Shown here one piece after another: positions 20,620 to 32,665 of a stretch of DNA of 64,000 bases. The stretch spans positions 682,001-746,000 of the forward strand of contig RCSZ01000017.1 of the NCBI GenBank assembly GCA_014898425.1, given 5' to 3'. A program made the position numbers and the translations under genes. Source of the stretch: Botryotinia globosa. Its lineage: Eukaryota; Ascomycota; Leotiomycetes; Helotiales; Sclerotiniaceae. The stretch's first letter is position 1; each line of letters begins with the position of its first letter. The notes below the pieces were generated by a model. It made no database searches, was not told where the DNA came from, and saw only the letters and a program-made list of their open reading frames with translations.

Positions 20620-23006
20620 CTACTTATCCTCCGCACCACCATTCTCCTCCTCCGGCTTCTCCTCCAACACCACCTCCGTAACCTTCGTACCCTTTTTCTC
20701 ACCATCACTCATCGTAATTTTGTACTTCCCACCCAGCACCAAATCCTTCGCCACAATCTCTCTCGTTCTGCCCAAACTCTCAATATCATTAATTCTCTGC
20801 AACGTTGCTTCGAGATGTTGTTCGAAGCCCTCTTCAGCGCAGATACTACGGAAAGCTTGTTGCATGGGCACGGAATCCGCGCGCACCATCGCTTTCGAGG
20901 TAATGGTGAAGAGATTCACGTGATCGTATTGCTGGATAAAATCTGCGCGCGTCATAATCTGGCGGGCTTTGTGGAGGGGGATTTCAGGGATGTTGTGCGA
21001 GCCGTCGTCGATGTATGTGGGGGTGTCTTTTTCGGCGGCGACGAGCGCCTGGGCTAGGACCATGGCTGCGGACTGGGGAGTGTGAGTGCGAGAGATGGAA
21101 GGAGGGGGGAGATACTTACGGCGTATTTTTGTTGGTCCATTACGTCGTCGTCCATTTCCATACCGAGGATCCAACATTGGTTTAGGAACCAGCGGCGCTC
21201 GGTGTCGATGATGTTGTTGCATGTTTCAAGCATATCTGAGGATTTGGCAACCCGGTTCAAGAACGTGAGACGGCCGCCTACGCGGTTGTAGACCTCATTT
21301 AGTATTTCAGTCGATGGCGTTTCGGCATAGTATTTTTGGCGATATCTTTGGAGAGCAGACACAGCCAGGCTGCGTGGAAGATCGGGAATCGTGGTAACTT
21401 CCATACGGGTTGCTAGTAACTTCAGTCTTTCGTAAACCCAATAGTCATCACTGTTGAAAACCATAGTGACTAAGTTGGAAGCGGCCCATTGTTCAGCACG
21501 TTGTTGTAAAAGTTCCAGTAGGTCCTTGCCATTCTCGTCGTCTCGGAGAAGGTGTATCGCATTTATAATGACAATCTGAGATCGTAAGTATTGAGACATC
21601 ATTCAGAGCATATCTCAGCTGGCATTGTCAGATCCAAAAAAAAAGATGTAAAAACTCACTAAAGGTCCACGACCAGTACTCCGTCTCTTCAATGCAACTT
21701 TCTCCAATTTGTTCATCGCTCTCTCAATATCCAATAACGCTGTGCTATCTCTTGGTCCTCGTTCTGAAAAGTATGATCCAATATAATCCTCATTGAATTC
21801 AAAATTGAGGGCTTTTCCTAAACGTACTCTGAAAATCTCAGGGTCCGCATGCGCTTCAAACATACTGACTCCTTCACCATCAATCTTCTGCATCGCCTCG
21901 AGCAACATACTGGATTTGCCTACACCCTTTTCTCCGATCAATAGATGATAATGTCCACGATCTTCTCCGTGAACTATTTTGTCAATTTTCTCTTGCTCTG
22001 CACGGTGGATCCTGTGATTGATCGGGGTCAGTACCGCCTACTAAGCCAAGCACAAATTTTTGGAGGAAAATGAAGAACAAAAGGTAAATTAAGGAAAAGA
22101 TGACAAGTCGGAGAGAGAGAAAAAAATGGTGCTCCATTTAAGGAACAGGAATGTGTGTTGAAAGTAGCAAAACTTGTGTACGAACCAATGTTCATCATCG
22201 TCAGCTGCATACCTCTTTGGCATCTGTTTCGTAGTTGCGGCAAGGTCTAGAACTGGATCACCCGGCTTGAAAGCAATTTCCATCTTATGAATAACCATCC
22301 ATTTGTAAAACCTATGATAGAGATAACCACCCAAGGCAAATCCCGTTCCAAGTACAATGATAGATGCAAAGGCCGTCAATGCAGCGTCGAGCATCTTAGT
22401 CTTAGCATCGAAAGGCTCATCATGTGACGAGTAATCTCTTCGATCCTTCCGATATTGATTATGGGATGATTCATTCTCGGGATTACCTGTGTTATATTGT
22501 CAGATTGGTATTTTTCGAGAATAATTGAAAATAAAAGCAAGAGATAAACGTTGTTAGAAGCACGTGGGTTTCACGTGTGGAGAGATGGTAATATGCACTA
22601 TAAGTGCTAGCTTTGAGATGTGCATGTCTGCCATCTATCTAGATCGGTATCCATCCGATTAATCTATTCGAAGCATCTAACATAGCTTATGCAATGTTGA
22701 CAGCCATAGGTTACAGATAAACTGAGACATCCCCATTGAAAATCCAGCTTCCGATGAAAAGGAGCGAGTCAGACAAGTAATTGACTGCCAAGCAAGACAG
22801 GGCAAGGACGGAGAATAGAAAAAAGGGACAAACTCACGCTTTCCTGAATTGAAACCATTTGAATTATGTTCTGAAGCCGTTTCTGTCGAGAGACATCGTA
22901 GTTGTGATTGTGTGAGGATGGGCTTTCGTGTTTGTAACCAATAGCGCGTTGTCGAGGCGCGTATGGTTCTTTGAACCACGGCTCTTTGAATGACTGAAGG
23001 TTGCAT
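20620..23006 (-). CDS. Mitochondrial membrane-anchored AAA/Orc1-like P-loop ATPase
   Basis: Five exons: 22838-23006, 22186-22486, 21660-22011, 21120-21575, 20620-21072. All junctions are GT...AG and in phase; the product is 576 residues. Introns are 351, 174, 84 and 47 nt, the first unusually long. The N-terminus (residues 1-45) has many Arg, no acid and L-x-T-R-K-P, a mitochondrial presequence. One membrane segment lies at about 92-112. The Walker A motif G-E-K-G-V-G-K-S spans 183-190. The strand expected to carry Walker B reads I-V-I-I-N-A-I-H (275-282), with Asn where Asp is usual. A lid-like helical region follows (N-S-D-D-Y-W-V-Y-E-R). The fungal family is annotated only as Orc1-like/AAA ATPase. 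The likely topology (inner membrane, ATPase domain in matrix or intermembrane space) is inference. Confidence 0.78.
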
Positions 23007-25283
23007 CGCTAACCTTTCCTTTTCCCCTTTTCTTTCTCTAGCTCAGGGCGGATGTATGTATGTATGTATGTATGAGAAACCTGAAGTGGACAAGAAGTGT
23101 CAAGGAAATCGTGTCGATTGGATATAATCCTCAGAAATCATTTCTATGTACTTTTGCTTTTGGTTGTTGTGTTTGTTGTTTAGTAGGGGTGTTGGGTTTT
23201 GGTGAATTATAATCAGAATTTGATGTTCGTTCGTAATCTGCTTGGCGGCGTGATGAGAGCTTGAGCTATGGTAAATTAAAGGTTACGGCCAAAGTTGTGA
23301 TTGAACTCTGAAACAAGTGATATCCATGGGAATATTAGATACTTGGGATTCATCTCAACTTGAGATCTCTCAAATTCATACCGGTACAATGGGACTGATT
23401 TTGCGTGGGTTCTCGTGAAATCCTATAATTAGAACCCCAAAGTAAACAGAATCCTGGGTAACCTCACGGTGTGGTGAGTGGATGATTATTACTTAGGTAG
23501 TCCATTCTTTTTGGGTGAGAAGCAGAATCCTGTGTGATGAAATGATAAGGTTAGCAGGCAAAGCGAATCACAATTCAGCAATCACCTCCAGACTTGTTTC
23601 TTCTCACGGGACACCGTCCACCAGGTCGGATCACTGCAGCTGTCAGTACAAGTTCGGATTCAATTGAGATGTTTTGTTCGCTGCAAACATTCTAGTGTGA
23701 CTTTACTGCCGTGTACTTGTACAGAATCCCCAAGACTTGTAACGCTCATCTGCTCGCAGGTCCTCGAGGGCCCAACTCTGCAGAGTTTGCAAAGAGCTCA
23801 GAAAGCAGAAGTGTAATCGAATGGAGCCAGATGACGGCCGAGATCTAATAATATATCAGCATCCTAGCCTGGTAATAGACATAGCCAAAATTAGGCCCAA
23901 TTTTTCCTGCACGGTGACCCTTCATTACATAGGTACCTTCCTTACCACGGCACAAATTTGACCACTTACAACAACACCATGGTAAAATCTTCAGATCTTC
24001 AATCATACAACCATCTAGCACAGAATATTGTACACGGTACGATAATTGCTTTGATCGTCAAAGAGTTTCACACATACCTGTAAACATCCAGAATGCTTCA
24101 CACGGCTTCCTTCTATATGATTCTAGAAAAGGACATTTGCATCGCTAGTGACGGCAATTAACATTCTAGACATCATCTTTCCTGCATATACCCTAAAGTC
24201 CTTCCCCTTTCGTCTAAGATGATCTTTGAGCTGTGACTACCTAGCTTTATATAGTCGACTGTCCAAAGCCATGTGGTATATTGATGGGTGAAGAGATTCC
24301 AGCATGAAAGCTAATATTTCCGACGCACGATGTGCGGGATACCCGTCATACTCGACCACTTCAATGACCAATATATTTACTGCTTCCACCTTCAAACCAT
24401 GTATGAACAATGTTGGGGAGTAAATAATCTTCGTTGGGATACTTTGGGGCGACTTGAAGCTGCACGTAAGAATGCATGATCATGTGAAATATGCAGCCAA
24501 TGCCATATATGGATACGCTCTGGCTTTGTACAACCCAGAATCCCTTGGAACGGATCGTTGTTCAGGTGCCGGAATCCATAAAGCGATGCTGTACGAATTC
24601 TGATCAGGAACCATTATTGGGCAAGGATCTCTGAAAGCAGAGGATCATGGGCACATATATGATCCGTTGCTTTTCGTTCTAGTCAGACGAATGGTGGGTA
24701 GGATGATATATCTCTTCCAACCCTGAGTACCAGTCAGAACTTTCCATCATATGTCAAATTCTCCGTCCCCGGGTCATATACTAGCCAGGATACCTTGCTG
24801 TTCCCCGTTTGCCATGCGGATGCTAACATCAAATGTGGGTACCGAGTCAACGACGAGTGTCAAGACTGAGGTATCAAGAAAAGGAGATGATAGCTAGATA
24901 TCTGGTACAAATGCCCGTCTGCTCTTTCACACAGTATCATTGAGAGTCTCCCCTCAAATATTTGCTACTTGCATCAAATCTTCCCAGACTATTATTGGTA
25001 CACAATTCGAGGGATTCCAACAATACTGCCGTATCGTCTGATGTATACTTGCTGGATGTCAATTTGGAGAGTTTATACGAACGACCTATGTATCAAGACT
25101 TCAAGAGAAGAAGAAAAGACGATCTGTAACTCTTCTTCTAAAGTATATTCAGTAGAGCTTTTCAAATCTTTCGTCCTGTCATTGGCATTGTCATTCCCGA
25201 AAATATTCAATGAGAAAATTCATTTGTTTTCACTTATATTGTTCATTGATTGGAGGAAACTCAAAGGCTTTCATCTCAATAAT
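23007..25283. promoter_or_regulatory. Divergent intergenic region, no gene seen
   Basis: About 2.3 kb between divergent starts, so it contains both promoters. A (GTAT)n microsatellite sits at about 23052-23073, within the ATPase 5' leader. The frame opening at 24969 lacks an ATG near its start and runs into exon 1 of the + gene; only the part from ATG 25284 is believed. An extra upstream non-coding exon is possible. Confidence 0.5.
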
Positions 25284-28200
25284 ATGGCGAGAAAGTCATT
25301 CTCGAATGGTTCCTGGCAGGATGGGGTCTCATCAACCAGGTCTTCCTTATCTTCAACTTCAAGCGATCCGATCGATAACCTTTCCAAGTTTCCCATCACA
25401 ACCACCATTGATAAATACACAAATCGAGTTCCTTGGATCATCAGCCATGTATTAGAGTGTCATCTATCCTCTGAACTTCCTTTGAAAATAATGTTTTCCT
25501 TTAATGCAGGTAAGTGGACACTTGTTCGAGCTTCTTCTCCCTTCCCATTATTGGCCAATGTCGGGTCGCATTCCGACCTGGTTTCTAAAAACAAAAGCTG
25601 ACTTGTTAAAAAATTAGGACATCGGGTGCCAACATTAAAGGAAGCACACAAGTGGTGGCAGTACGAACCAAAGGGAACAGCTATCATACACTTCTTAATC
25701 TCATTAGAAAATTCAAAGCCAGAGAATAAGGATGACCCAACCACGAAACCTGGAAATGTTAACGATAATAAAATAAATGAAGCTGGAGATCCCCAGGAGG
25801 ATAAATCGAGCAAGTCCGATGATATCAAGGATGAAAACATCAAATCAACAATTCGAAACCATGCTGCTTATGACCCTTTCATGGATGCTTCAAATCAAGC
25901 TCTTCTTGATATCAACTTTGAATCAGAGCTTCCAGATAGCAGACAAGCAAGTAGAGGGCTACCGCCTGAATTCATTAGAAAGTGGTGCTTGGATCGAGTA
26001 TTCACAAAGGATGAAGATCAGGCGGATTTTGATCAGGCCCTCACTGGCATTGACTATCTTCAAGATCTTGAATGTCGAAGACGAGAGGCTCTTAAAGAAG
26101 TTGCTTTACGTTTGAAAATTGACAAGCAAAATTGGAGAAGAGTTTTGAGTGCTGATCCTGATGCCAAAAAATGGGTAGAAGATATTCAAGCTCAAGAGAC
26201 GATTATCGAAGGCTTCTATGCTACTTGCTTTGTTGATCTACGAATCTGGGTATGCGAATATGCCACTTCAAGATCGTTGGTCATGCTGACCCTTCATTTG
26301 ATAGACAATGCTCCATGAACTTAAAGCTCATCCATTTTATAAGCCGAATGCTCTCGCCATGCTCAATACATTATATCCACCATGTATTCGAGATCTCCCA
26401 AACGATCGCATTGATCGCGAAAAATTACGAAAGCATCGAGCCAAGTTCTATAATCTTATCATCCAGGTGACCCACGAAGGTATCGAAGCTTTGAAAGAGT
26501 TTGAACCCCTCTTAAAGAACCCTGCATGCAAGCACAATTGGGTTGATACTCGAGAGAACTTGAGAGATTATATTGAGCTAGCCAGTAAGATGATTGAGCA
26601 ATCTAACGCTATACACGATGTCATGTTCTTCAAGAGAAGCGCCGCAGTAGCATACAGTATAGGATCTGCACGCTCCAGAAGCACAACTGCATCCTCATCT
26701 ACATCAGCTCGCACTGAACGCCAAAGTGATCACAACGAACAATCAGTCACAATAAAGAATACTGCTTTCGAATCAGAAAAGCCAGCCTCCCAGAATTATT
26801 CACAAAGTACAGCAGGAAAAACGAACAGCAAGAAATATACATCAAACCAAGCCACTTTAAGCTCAATAAATGATTCTCAAAATTCTGACAGGGCTGAGGC
26901 AAAAATACACAGCCGAAAGCGATTGGCATCTCCAAAACGTCAACACGAATACCGTGAAGAATATCACACAATACAAATGAACGCACCAAGGACACCTCGC
27001 TCAATAGTAACAACCCCCAAGATTACGGATGCTCAAAGCTTCTCAAGCTCAAAGTCATCGAATGGAGATGTGAGAGAACCGGTGCACAACCAGCAACAAA
27101 CACTTCGATTGAACACACCGTTCATAGAACAATTCTCCGAAGCGGCACATCATAGCAGTTTCCAATCTTGGGTCCCATTGAAAGATCAACAAAAGATGTC
27201 GGCGTTCCGTCTGACATCATTCCCTGATCCGTGGTCGAGAGGTCCTCCTAAACCAAAGTATCAGCTTCGTCCACAAAAATTATCTGAAGATGAAAAACTT
27301 CTGCGAGTCCTGTCTCGGCCAGAAGCCCCAATGGAAAGAAGAGCTTCTTTCCCGAATGGAGTTCCAAGTTCATCCTCACGAGCAAGGACTCTGAGTGTTG
27401 CTTCCACAAAAGTAAAGTCTCGCAGAATGTACAAGCATGGCGGTGCGACTTCATTGGAAACTTTGCGGGCTGGCTCTTCAACACACGTTTCCCAATACAA
27501 CTCTTTGACTCAACTCGCTCCAATGAAGCGGGTTGAGCATGTCTTGACAAATAATTCAAATGCAACCAAAGCTTATCAAGCCTTGGATTTACGAGAGTTG
27601 CCTGGGTACCCTTCAGCCCCGAAGGTTATAATTCCAGAAAACGCCCGTAGACCTCTACTCCATTCACAAAAATCGTGCGGCACTATCGGTGGCCTTAGAA
27701 GCCGGGCCTTGAGTGGCGCGTCTTCAACAACTGTTGCTCCACCTATCTCGCAGCAGATTACCCCAGTCATAGGCGCTTCTCGAAAACTTCAACTGCGTAA
27801 AACAACATTGCGCGATTATACTACAGATTTGGAGTTAGAGTCACACCCTACCAACCGCGAGCATAAGTCTACTCTATCTCAAGCCACTTCAGCAATCACG
27901 ACGCCCAGAATCAAGCTTCGCAAAACGTCGTTACATGATGCTGCCGATGCGGAGATGCAAACCCGAAGTCCACTCCCATCAATCCCACAGTCGCCTCTAT
28001 CGATGAGACAAGAAATTCCTGATACACCAACTCCTGGAATTCAACTTCATAGAACTGCTCTGCATAATTCTTCAGTTGAAGACCAAACACGAAAGACATC
28101 ACTGTCTGGTTCAAAAGAACCTATACCCTCACCATTGAATCCTGATACACCATCCCCACGTATGGAAACTCGACAAAAACCAAAGAAACTCAGGAAGTCA

Positions 28201-30385
28201 AGGCCTTATAATGATCTTGAATGCGAAGCCATGGCAGATCGTGCTACCAAGAAGATGCCTTCCGTTGGGAAGGAAAATCTGATAGATGCGGTTGTTGGAG
28301 ACACCATTCTTCCACAAATGTCTCCAAGTACCGATCTTTCATTCTTGGCCAGTCCATATGAACCTTCTGTAGTATTTCAACCCAGATTGAGGAAGAAGAC
28401 TAGTATGGCGACCATAGTCTGTAGGAAATCTATTGAGAGTTTAAAGTCGGTCAGATTTGAGGACACCGAATTATGCCAAGAAAACACAACTCCGAAAACT
28501 CCTAGACATTCATCTGAACGTTCAAAGACCCCAAGAAAATCTTCTGAAAGATCTAAGTCCATTGGTATCAAGAGCGGTGACAATGCACTTGGAATTTCGA
28601 TACCGAATACAAATTCGACCACTACTTTTTCTCATTCATCACCCATTGCTCCGACAGATTCTTATGTGGATTTTCCACCACCGCCATTGCCTAAGCAGAC
28701 ACTGAAAAAGCAGAAGAGTCTGGGTTTGTTTCCTCTTAGAGGAAGCGAACCAGCAAATGATGCTGTGGATCTTCCTGAGCGAGCAATTTTGAAGAAGCAA
28801 AAGAGCTTGGGTCTATTTCCTCGCAGAGATCGCGGAAAAGACGAAGATAAGTCTCTCCAGTCGGCTCTGACATCTAAGTCTCAAGATATGGGAGGCATAT
28901 TCGACGGTTCACAACAGAACTGCACGGCATATTCGGCTCATACAGCCACTGCTTGCAGAGAGCCATACAGATTTCCGGTCCCGCCTAATAGAATTCCACT
29001 TAATCAGGATGACGCCCTTAGATCATTATACTCCCCGGCCGAAGCTGCCAAAACCCAAATCATAAAAGAATCTCCCATAGTATCGAAACCGGTGGTCCGA
29101 ATCAACACAGCTAGAAAATTTTCAGCAATATCAAACCCAAGTCCTATATCTCCCGCAAATAAAGTATACGGTTTTATCCCTCCACCCCTCAAAAAGCAAA
29201 TAAGTTTTGGCGGCTGGGAAACTGATCTTGATATTGCATTAGAACATGAACATCGTCTCAAGCTCGAACATGCAAAGGCTCAAATGCCATCTCAGCACTT
29301 GATGAAACAAAGAACTTCTTCTATCGATTCATTTTCGTCCAATGAGTTCAATGATTCAAATCCCCTGCAACTCAAGAAAACAACATCAAAGCTTTCTAAG
29401 ATGGCATCGTTTGCGGACAATGAGGAACAGATTTTGCAACCCCCAACGACACTGAGTTCTGGGAAATTTGGAAAACTTTTTATGAATGCGGGAGCGAATA
29501 TTAGTGCGATATTTGTAGGCAAGAGTGCGACCACTCCTGATTTGCACGATCTGCAGGGAAAATCGCCGAAAATGCCTGTTTCTATACTTTCTAAGAAAGA
29601 GGGAAACGAGAAATCTGTATATGGAAAGGATGGGACAATTGGGAGGCAGCAAAAAACTGGTGGTAAGTATTTTTCCTTTCTTTATGCATTGGTTGTGAAG
29701 AATATGTACTGACGATTCTCCCCTTAAAATAGCTTTAGCCAACCTCCTCAACAGTTTCAATCCTTCCCGCATCTTTCACAAACGCTCTCAACACACCAAA
29801 TCTTCTCTATCTCATAAACACAAATTGGTTAGCTACCGTCGTCGCGAACAACTTCTTCGGAAACACTTTAGACTTAAAGCACACACCTTGCAACGATATA
29901 AAAAGCAAATGGTACTAGAAGATGGCCAGGGAATACTGTATGCAGAGGGAATCAAATGGTTAGATAGATACAAACCATTCGTACGAGAAAGTCCAGAGGT
30001 TTATAGGAGGAAAGAGTGGATGAGGTCTTGGTTATTGGAAGGTGCGAGGACGGAGAAAGAGGGATTGGGCAAGGTGTCCGGAGCGCCATTTTTGAGGGAT
30101 GCGAGTGTGAGGGTCGGGGTTAAGAAGGGGGGGAGAGATGCGAGGAGAAGAGTCTTTGAGGGATTTGTGGCGAGAGATGTCACAGGTGTGAGGGGTAAGA
30201 GAGATCAAGAGAGCGGGGTGGAGAGGATATTGGAGAAGATTGATTGGAGGAAGGAAGGGTGGTTTGAGGAACCGAGGGCGAGGAGAATGAGAGCTGGGAA
30301 GAAGGGAGAGAATGGAGAGGGAGTGAAGAATGAGGGGAGGAAAAAGCATGTTATGATTAGTACGGAGAAATATGATCGGTATTAA
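25284..30385 (+). CDS. Large hypothetical protein, helical N-terminal domain plus disordered repeat-rich tail
   Basis: Four exons (25284-25509, 25618-26249, 26305-29662, 29733-30385) give 1622 residues; introns of 108, 55 and 70 nt are GT...AG and preserve frame. Not recognised. Residues about 45-105 and 160-385 are order-promoting and mostly helical (F-I-R-K-W-C-L, D-Y-L-Q-D-L-E, L-H-E-L-K-A-H-P-F-Y-K-P-N-A). From about 400 to 1480 the chain is Ser/Thr/Pro/Lys-rich and probably disordered, but it carries recurring short motifs: five L-R-K-T/S-S-L-like units (about 782-985) and K-K-Q-K-S-L-G-L-F-P twice (about 1088 and 1116), with two looser versions later. These look like kinase or 14-3-3 targets. 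The C-terminus is strongly basic (R-R-E-Q-L-L-R-K-H-F-R-L-K). No membrane segment. A cytoskeletal or cell-polarity scaffold is a guess only. Confidence 0.75.
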
Positions 30386-31175
30386 TGGGATAGGATGGGA
30401 TGGAATGGGATGGGAATGGAAAATTGGCTGGGTATGTATGATTGGAATTAGGATAAGGAACGGAATTGGGATTAGAATTCTCTGCGAGATATTTCTAGAT
30501 ATCGGGGATTGCGAATAGTGCTTATTAGGTTGTATCTACTGCGTTTTTGCAGTGGGATTTACATGAACAAAATGATAGTCATGATTATTACAGGAAGTGG
30601 GGAGTATGAGGGATTGGAGGATGGCCAGGGATGAGAGATGAGAGGAGGATGATGTGTTGATTAGTGTATTTTACCTAGTGTATTATCTTAATGAAATTTA
30701 ATGAATCGCAGATGATGGTATATTGTACTGGGTCGTACTTCAATAGACGCGCACGATTCCGAAGGGGGAGAAAGATAACATGGCATGGAATATACGTGTG
30801 AGAATATATGTCAAGTGTAGGTATATACGTGGCATGCATACTCAGGGGAAGAGGTGTAGTTGCCCTGCTCACTGTGAGTGCTCACATTGAATAGAGGGTT
30901 ATTCAATAACTGATAGCAACTCCCATATTCCCACAGCTTTTACCATGGTATTTCTGACTACACTCTTCATACGCAATGAGAGTATTATTCAGTAGTATGA
31001 TAGAAATGTCAAAGGTATTCCTTCGAAAAACACGGGATTTCCCTTCTAATTTTGAATCTATAAAACCTGGTATCTAATGCGGAAATTCAACAATCTGATT
31101 ACACAACATCCCTCCCAGAACCACGGAATCTGCAATCACGACTCCTTTATCTAGATATGATATCTATACAAGATA
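30386..31175. other. Intergenic between convergent units
   Basis: About 790 bp. It starts with a G/A/T-rich GGGATGGGAT-type low-complexity stretch at 30386-30425. No gene seen; it should contain the 3' region of the 1622-residue gene. Confidence 0.5.
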
Positions 31176-32665
31176 TCACAATCCATATGTATTAACCAAT
31201 TCCTGCATCCCAGCCCCAGCCCCATCATCCCTTTCCCCCCTATAATAAACCTCCACAACCTCATCCAATCCCTCCTCCACCTTTTTGGCCCTTGGTACCC
31301 ATCCCAATACTTCGTTCGCCCTCGTACATCTCACTTGCATATCGATGGCGAACAGATACGCCATCAACGTCCCGTCTACTTTTACCGCTCCCGAGAATGG
31401 GAGTTCCTTGATCTGTGTATCGTGCACCGACTTATATGGGGGTTTTGACACCTTTGAGACAAGAAATGACATGTATTCTCGGAAAGAAAAATCTTCCGAT
31501 GCAGCGAAATAGAAGGCTTCCGGGCCTCATTTTTGAGGATCGGGAGATGGGTCGTTGAGCGCCGAGGAGAGGAGAGAGATAGATTTGAGCGAGATCGAGA
31601 ACGTGGATGTGGGATTGGAGATTTGTGGTGGGGAGATGGTGAAGCCGGATTGGGTGGTTGTGGTGGCGGAGAAGAGGGGAGGGAGAGAGATGGGGTGGGG
31701 TGGAGGGAAGAGGGGAGAGGCCGCGGACGACGGTGGGGGAGATGATGGCTATGTTTATGGAGGGAGATGCGGCGAATAAGAGCTGGGGGTTTGTTAGTAT
31801 TGTGTGGGTAGGGGGGAAAGTCAGGAGCATACGGCGTTTAAAGTAGCGTGGAGTGCAGAGTGTGGGAAAGATTTCAACGCTTGGATATCGAGTACGTCGT
31901 CAAATATCTTTGGCTCGATCTGAGAGCTACCGGGTGAATCTAAATGAGCGATGCTCTGGCAGTGGTTGGCTGACCCTTCAAGGATAGCTGAGATAGCTAC
32001 ATCTTGCTTGACGTCGGGTTCTGTATCTGTGATGAAGTTTAGTGAGCTTTCCGAGTAATGTTAAATGGGAGACTTAGATATGGATGTAACTTTGGAAGGA
32101 TATCCAAATTGGACAGTCAAAGATTGAGCGAGACCAAAGACAAATGTGATCTCAGCTTTCACTACACCAGACAAGGGTTTGTCATTTGCAACATCACTGA
32201 ATTTTGTGACACTCTTATCCCCGATAGAAATAAGAGGGGGTTGGATCCAGGCACTCGTTCATTCTCTCACAATAAGCGACAATGGGAGGAGGAGTCTCAC
32301 TCCAACATATCTGGTAGACCAAGTACACGACCACGCACTGATAATAATATCCGCTTCTTTCGCCTCTCTAGTCAAGAGATCCAAAGATGTCAAATCCCCA
32401 ACAACAAAAGTTACTTGCGGGTACTTGCCCACAAGTATTTTGCCCCTCTTCTCATCTCGTACCAGAGCTTTGATATGCACATCTGGATATTCGGATAGAC
32501 GAGATCTAACACCGCACCACCAATATGACCTGTCGCTCCGATACTACAGGAAATGGATCAGCAAATTGACTCGACATAATCAAAATTCTATTCGTGCAAC
32601 ACATCCCGGATAAAGTACGAGAGAAAACCAAGAGTCAATAGAACGTACACGAATATTTTCGTCAT
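31176..32665 (-). pseudogene. Broken NAD(P)-binding epimerase/NmrA-like gene
   Basis: The family binds NAD(P) in a Rossmann fold (nucleoside-diphosphate-sugar epimerase/NmrA-like). The N-terminus is textbook: M-T-K-I-F-V (exon 1, ATG 32665) splices over a short intron to I-G-A-T-G-H-I-G-G. Just after A-V-L-D the frame shifts: an extra dinucleotide near 32500 separates it from R-L-S-E-Y-P-D-V-H-I-K-A-L-V-R-D. D-L-T-S-L-D-L-L then runs to E-A-D-I-I-I (about 32340). Similarity resumes near 32020-31855 with E-P-D-V-K-Q-D and K-I-F-D-D-V-L-D-I-Q-A-L. Later, I-A-I-I-S-P-T-V-V is followed by a second frame change in a C/T-rich run. A TGA then replaces the expected Trp before G-P-E-A-F-Y-F-A-A-S-E. 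The C-terminus to TGA 31176 is clean (V-K-V-D-G-T-L-M-A-Y). At least three independent lesions support a pseudogene. Sequencing error could explain one or two of them. Confidence 0.75.

Noticed and set aside
24969..25283. Upstream extension of the large + gene
   Set aside because: Lacks an ATG at its opening and is unlike the downstream coding part; ATG 25284 gives a natural start.
31432..31830. Minus-strand frame of 132 codons as an intact gene
   Set aside because: Only its first ~20 codons match the epimerase family. The rest is out of frame relative to the conserved sequence, so it is a product of the frameshift.
32146..32613. 155-codon plus-strand frame
   Set aside because: Lies antisense to the epimerase-like pseudogene, which has clear family motifs on the other strand.
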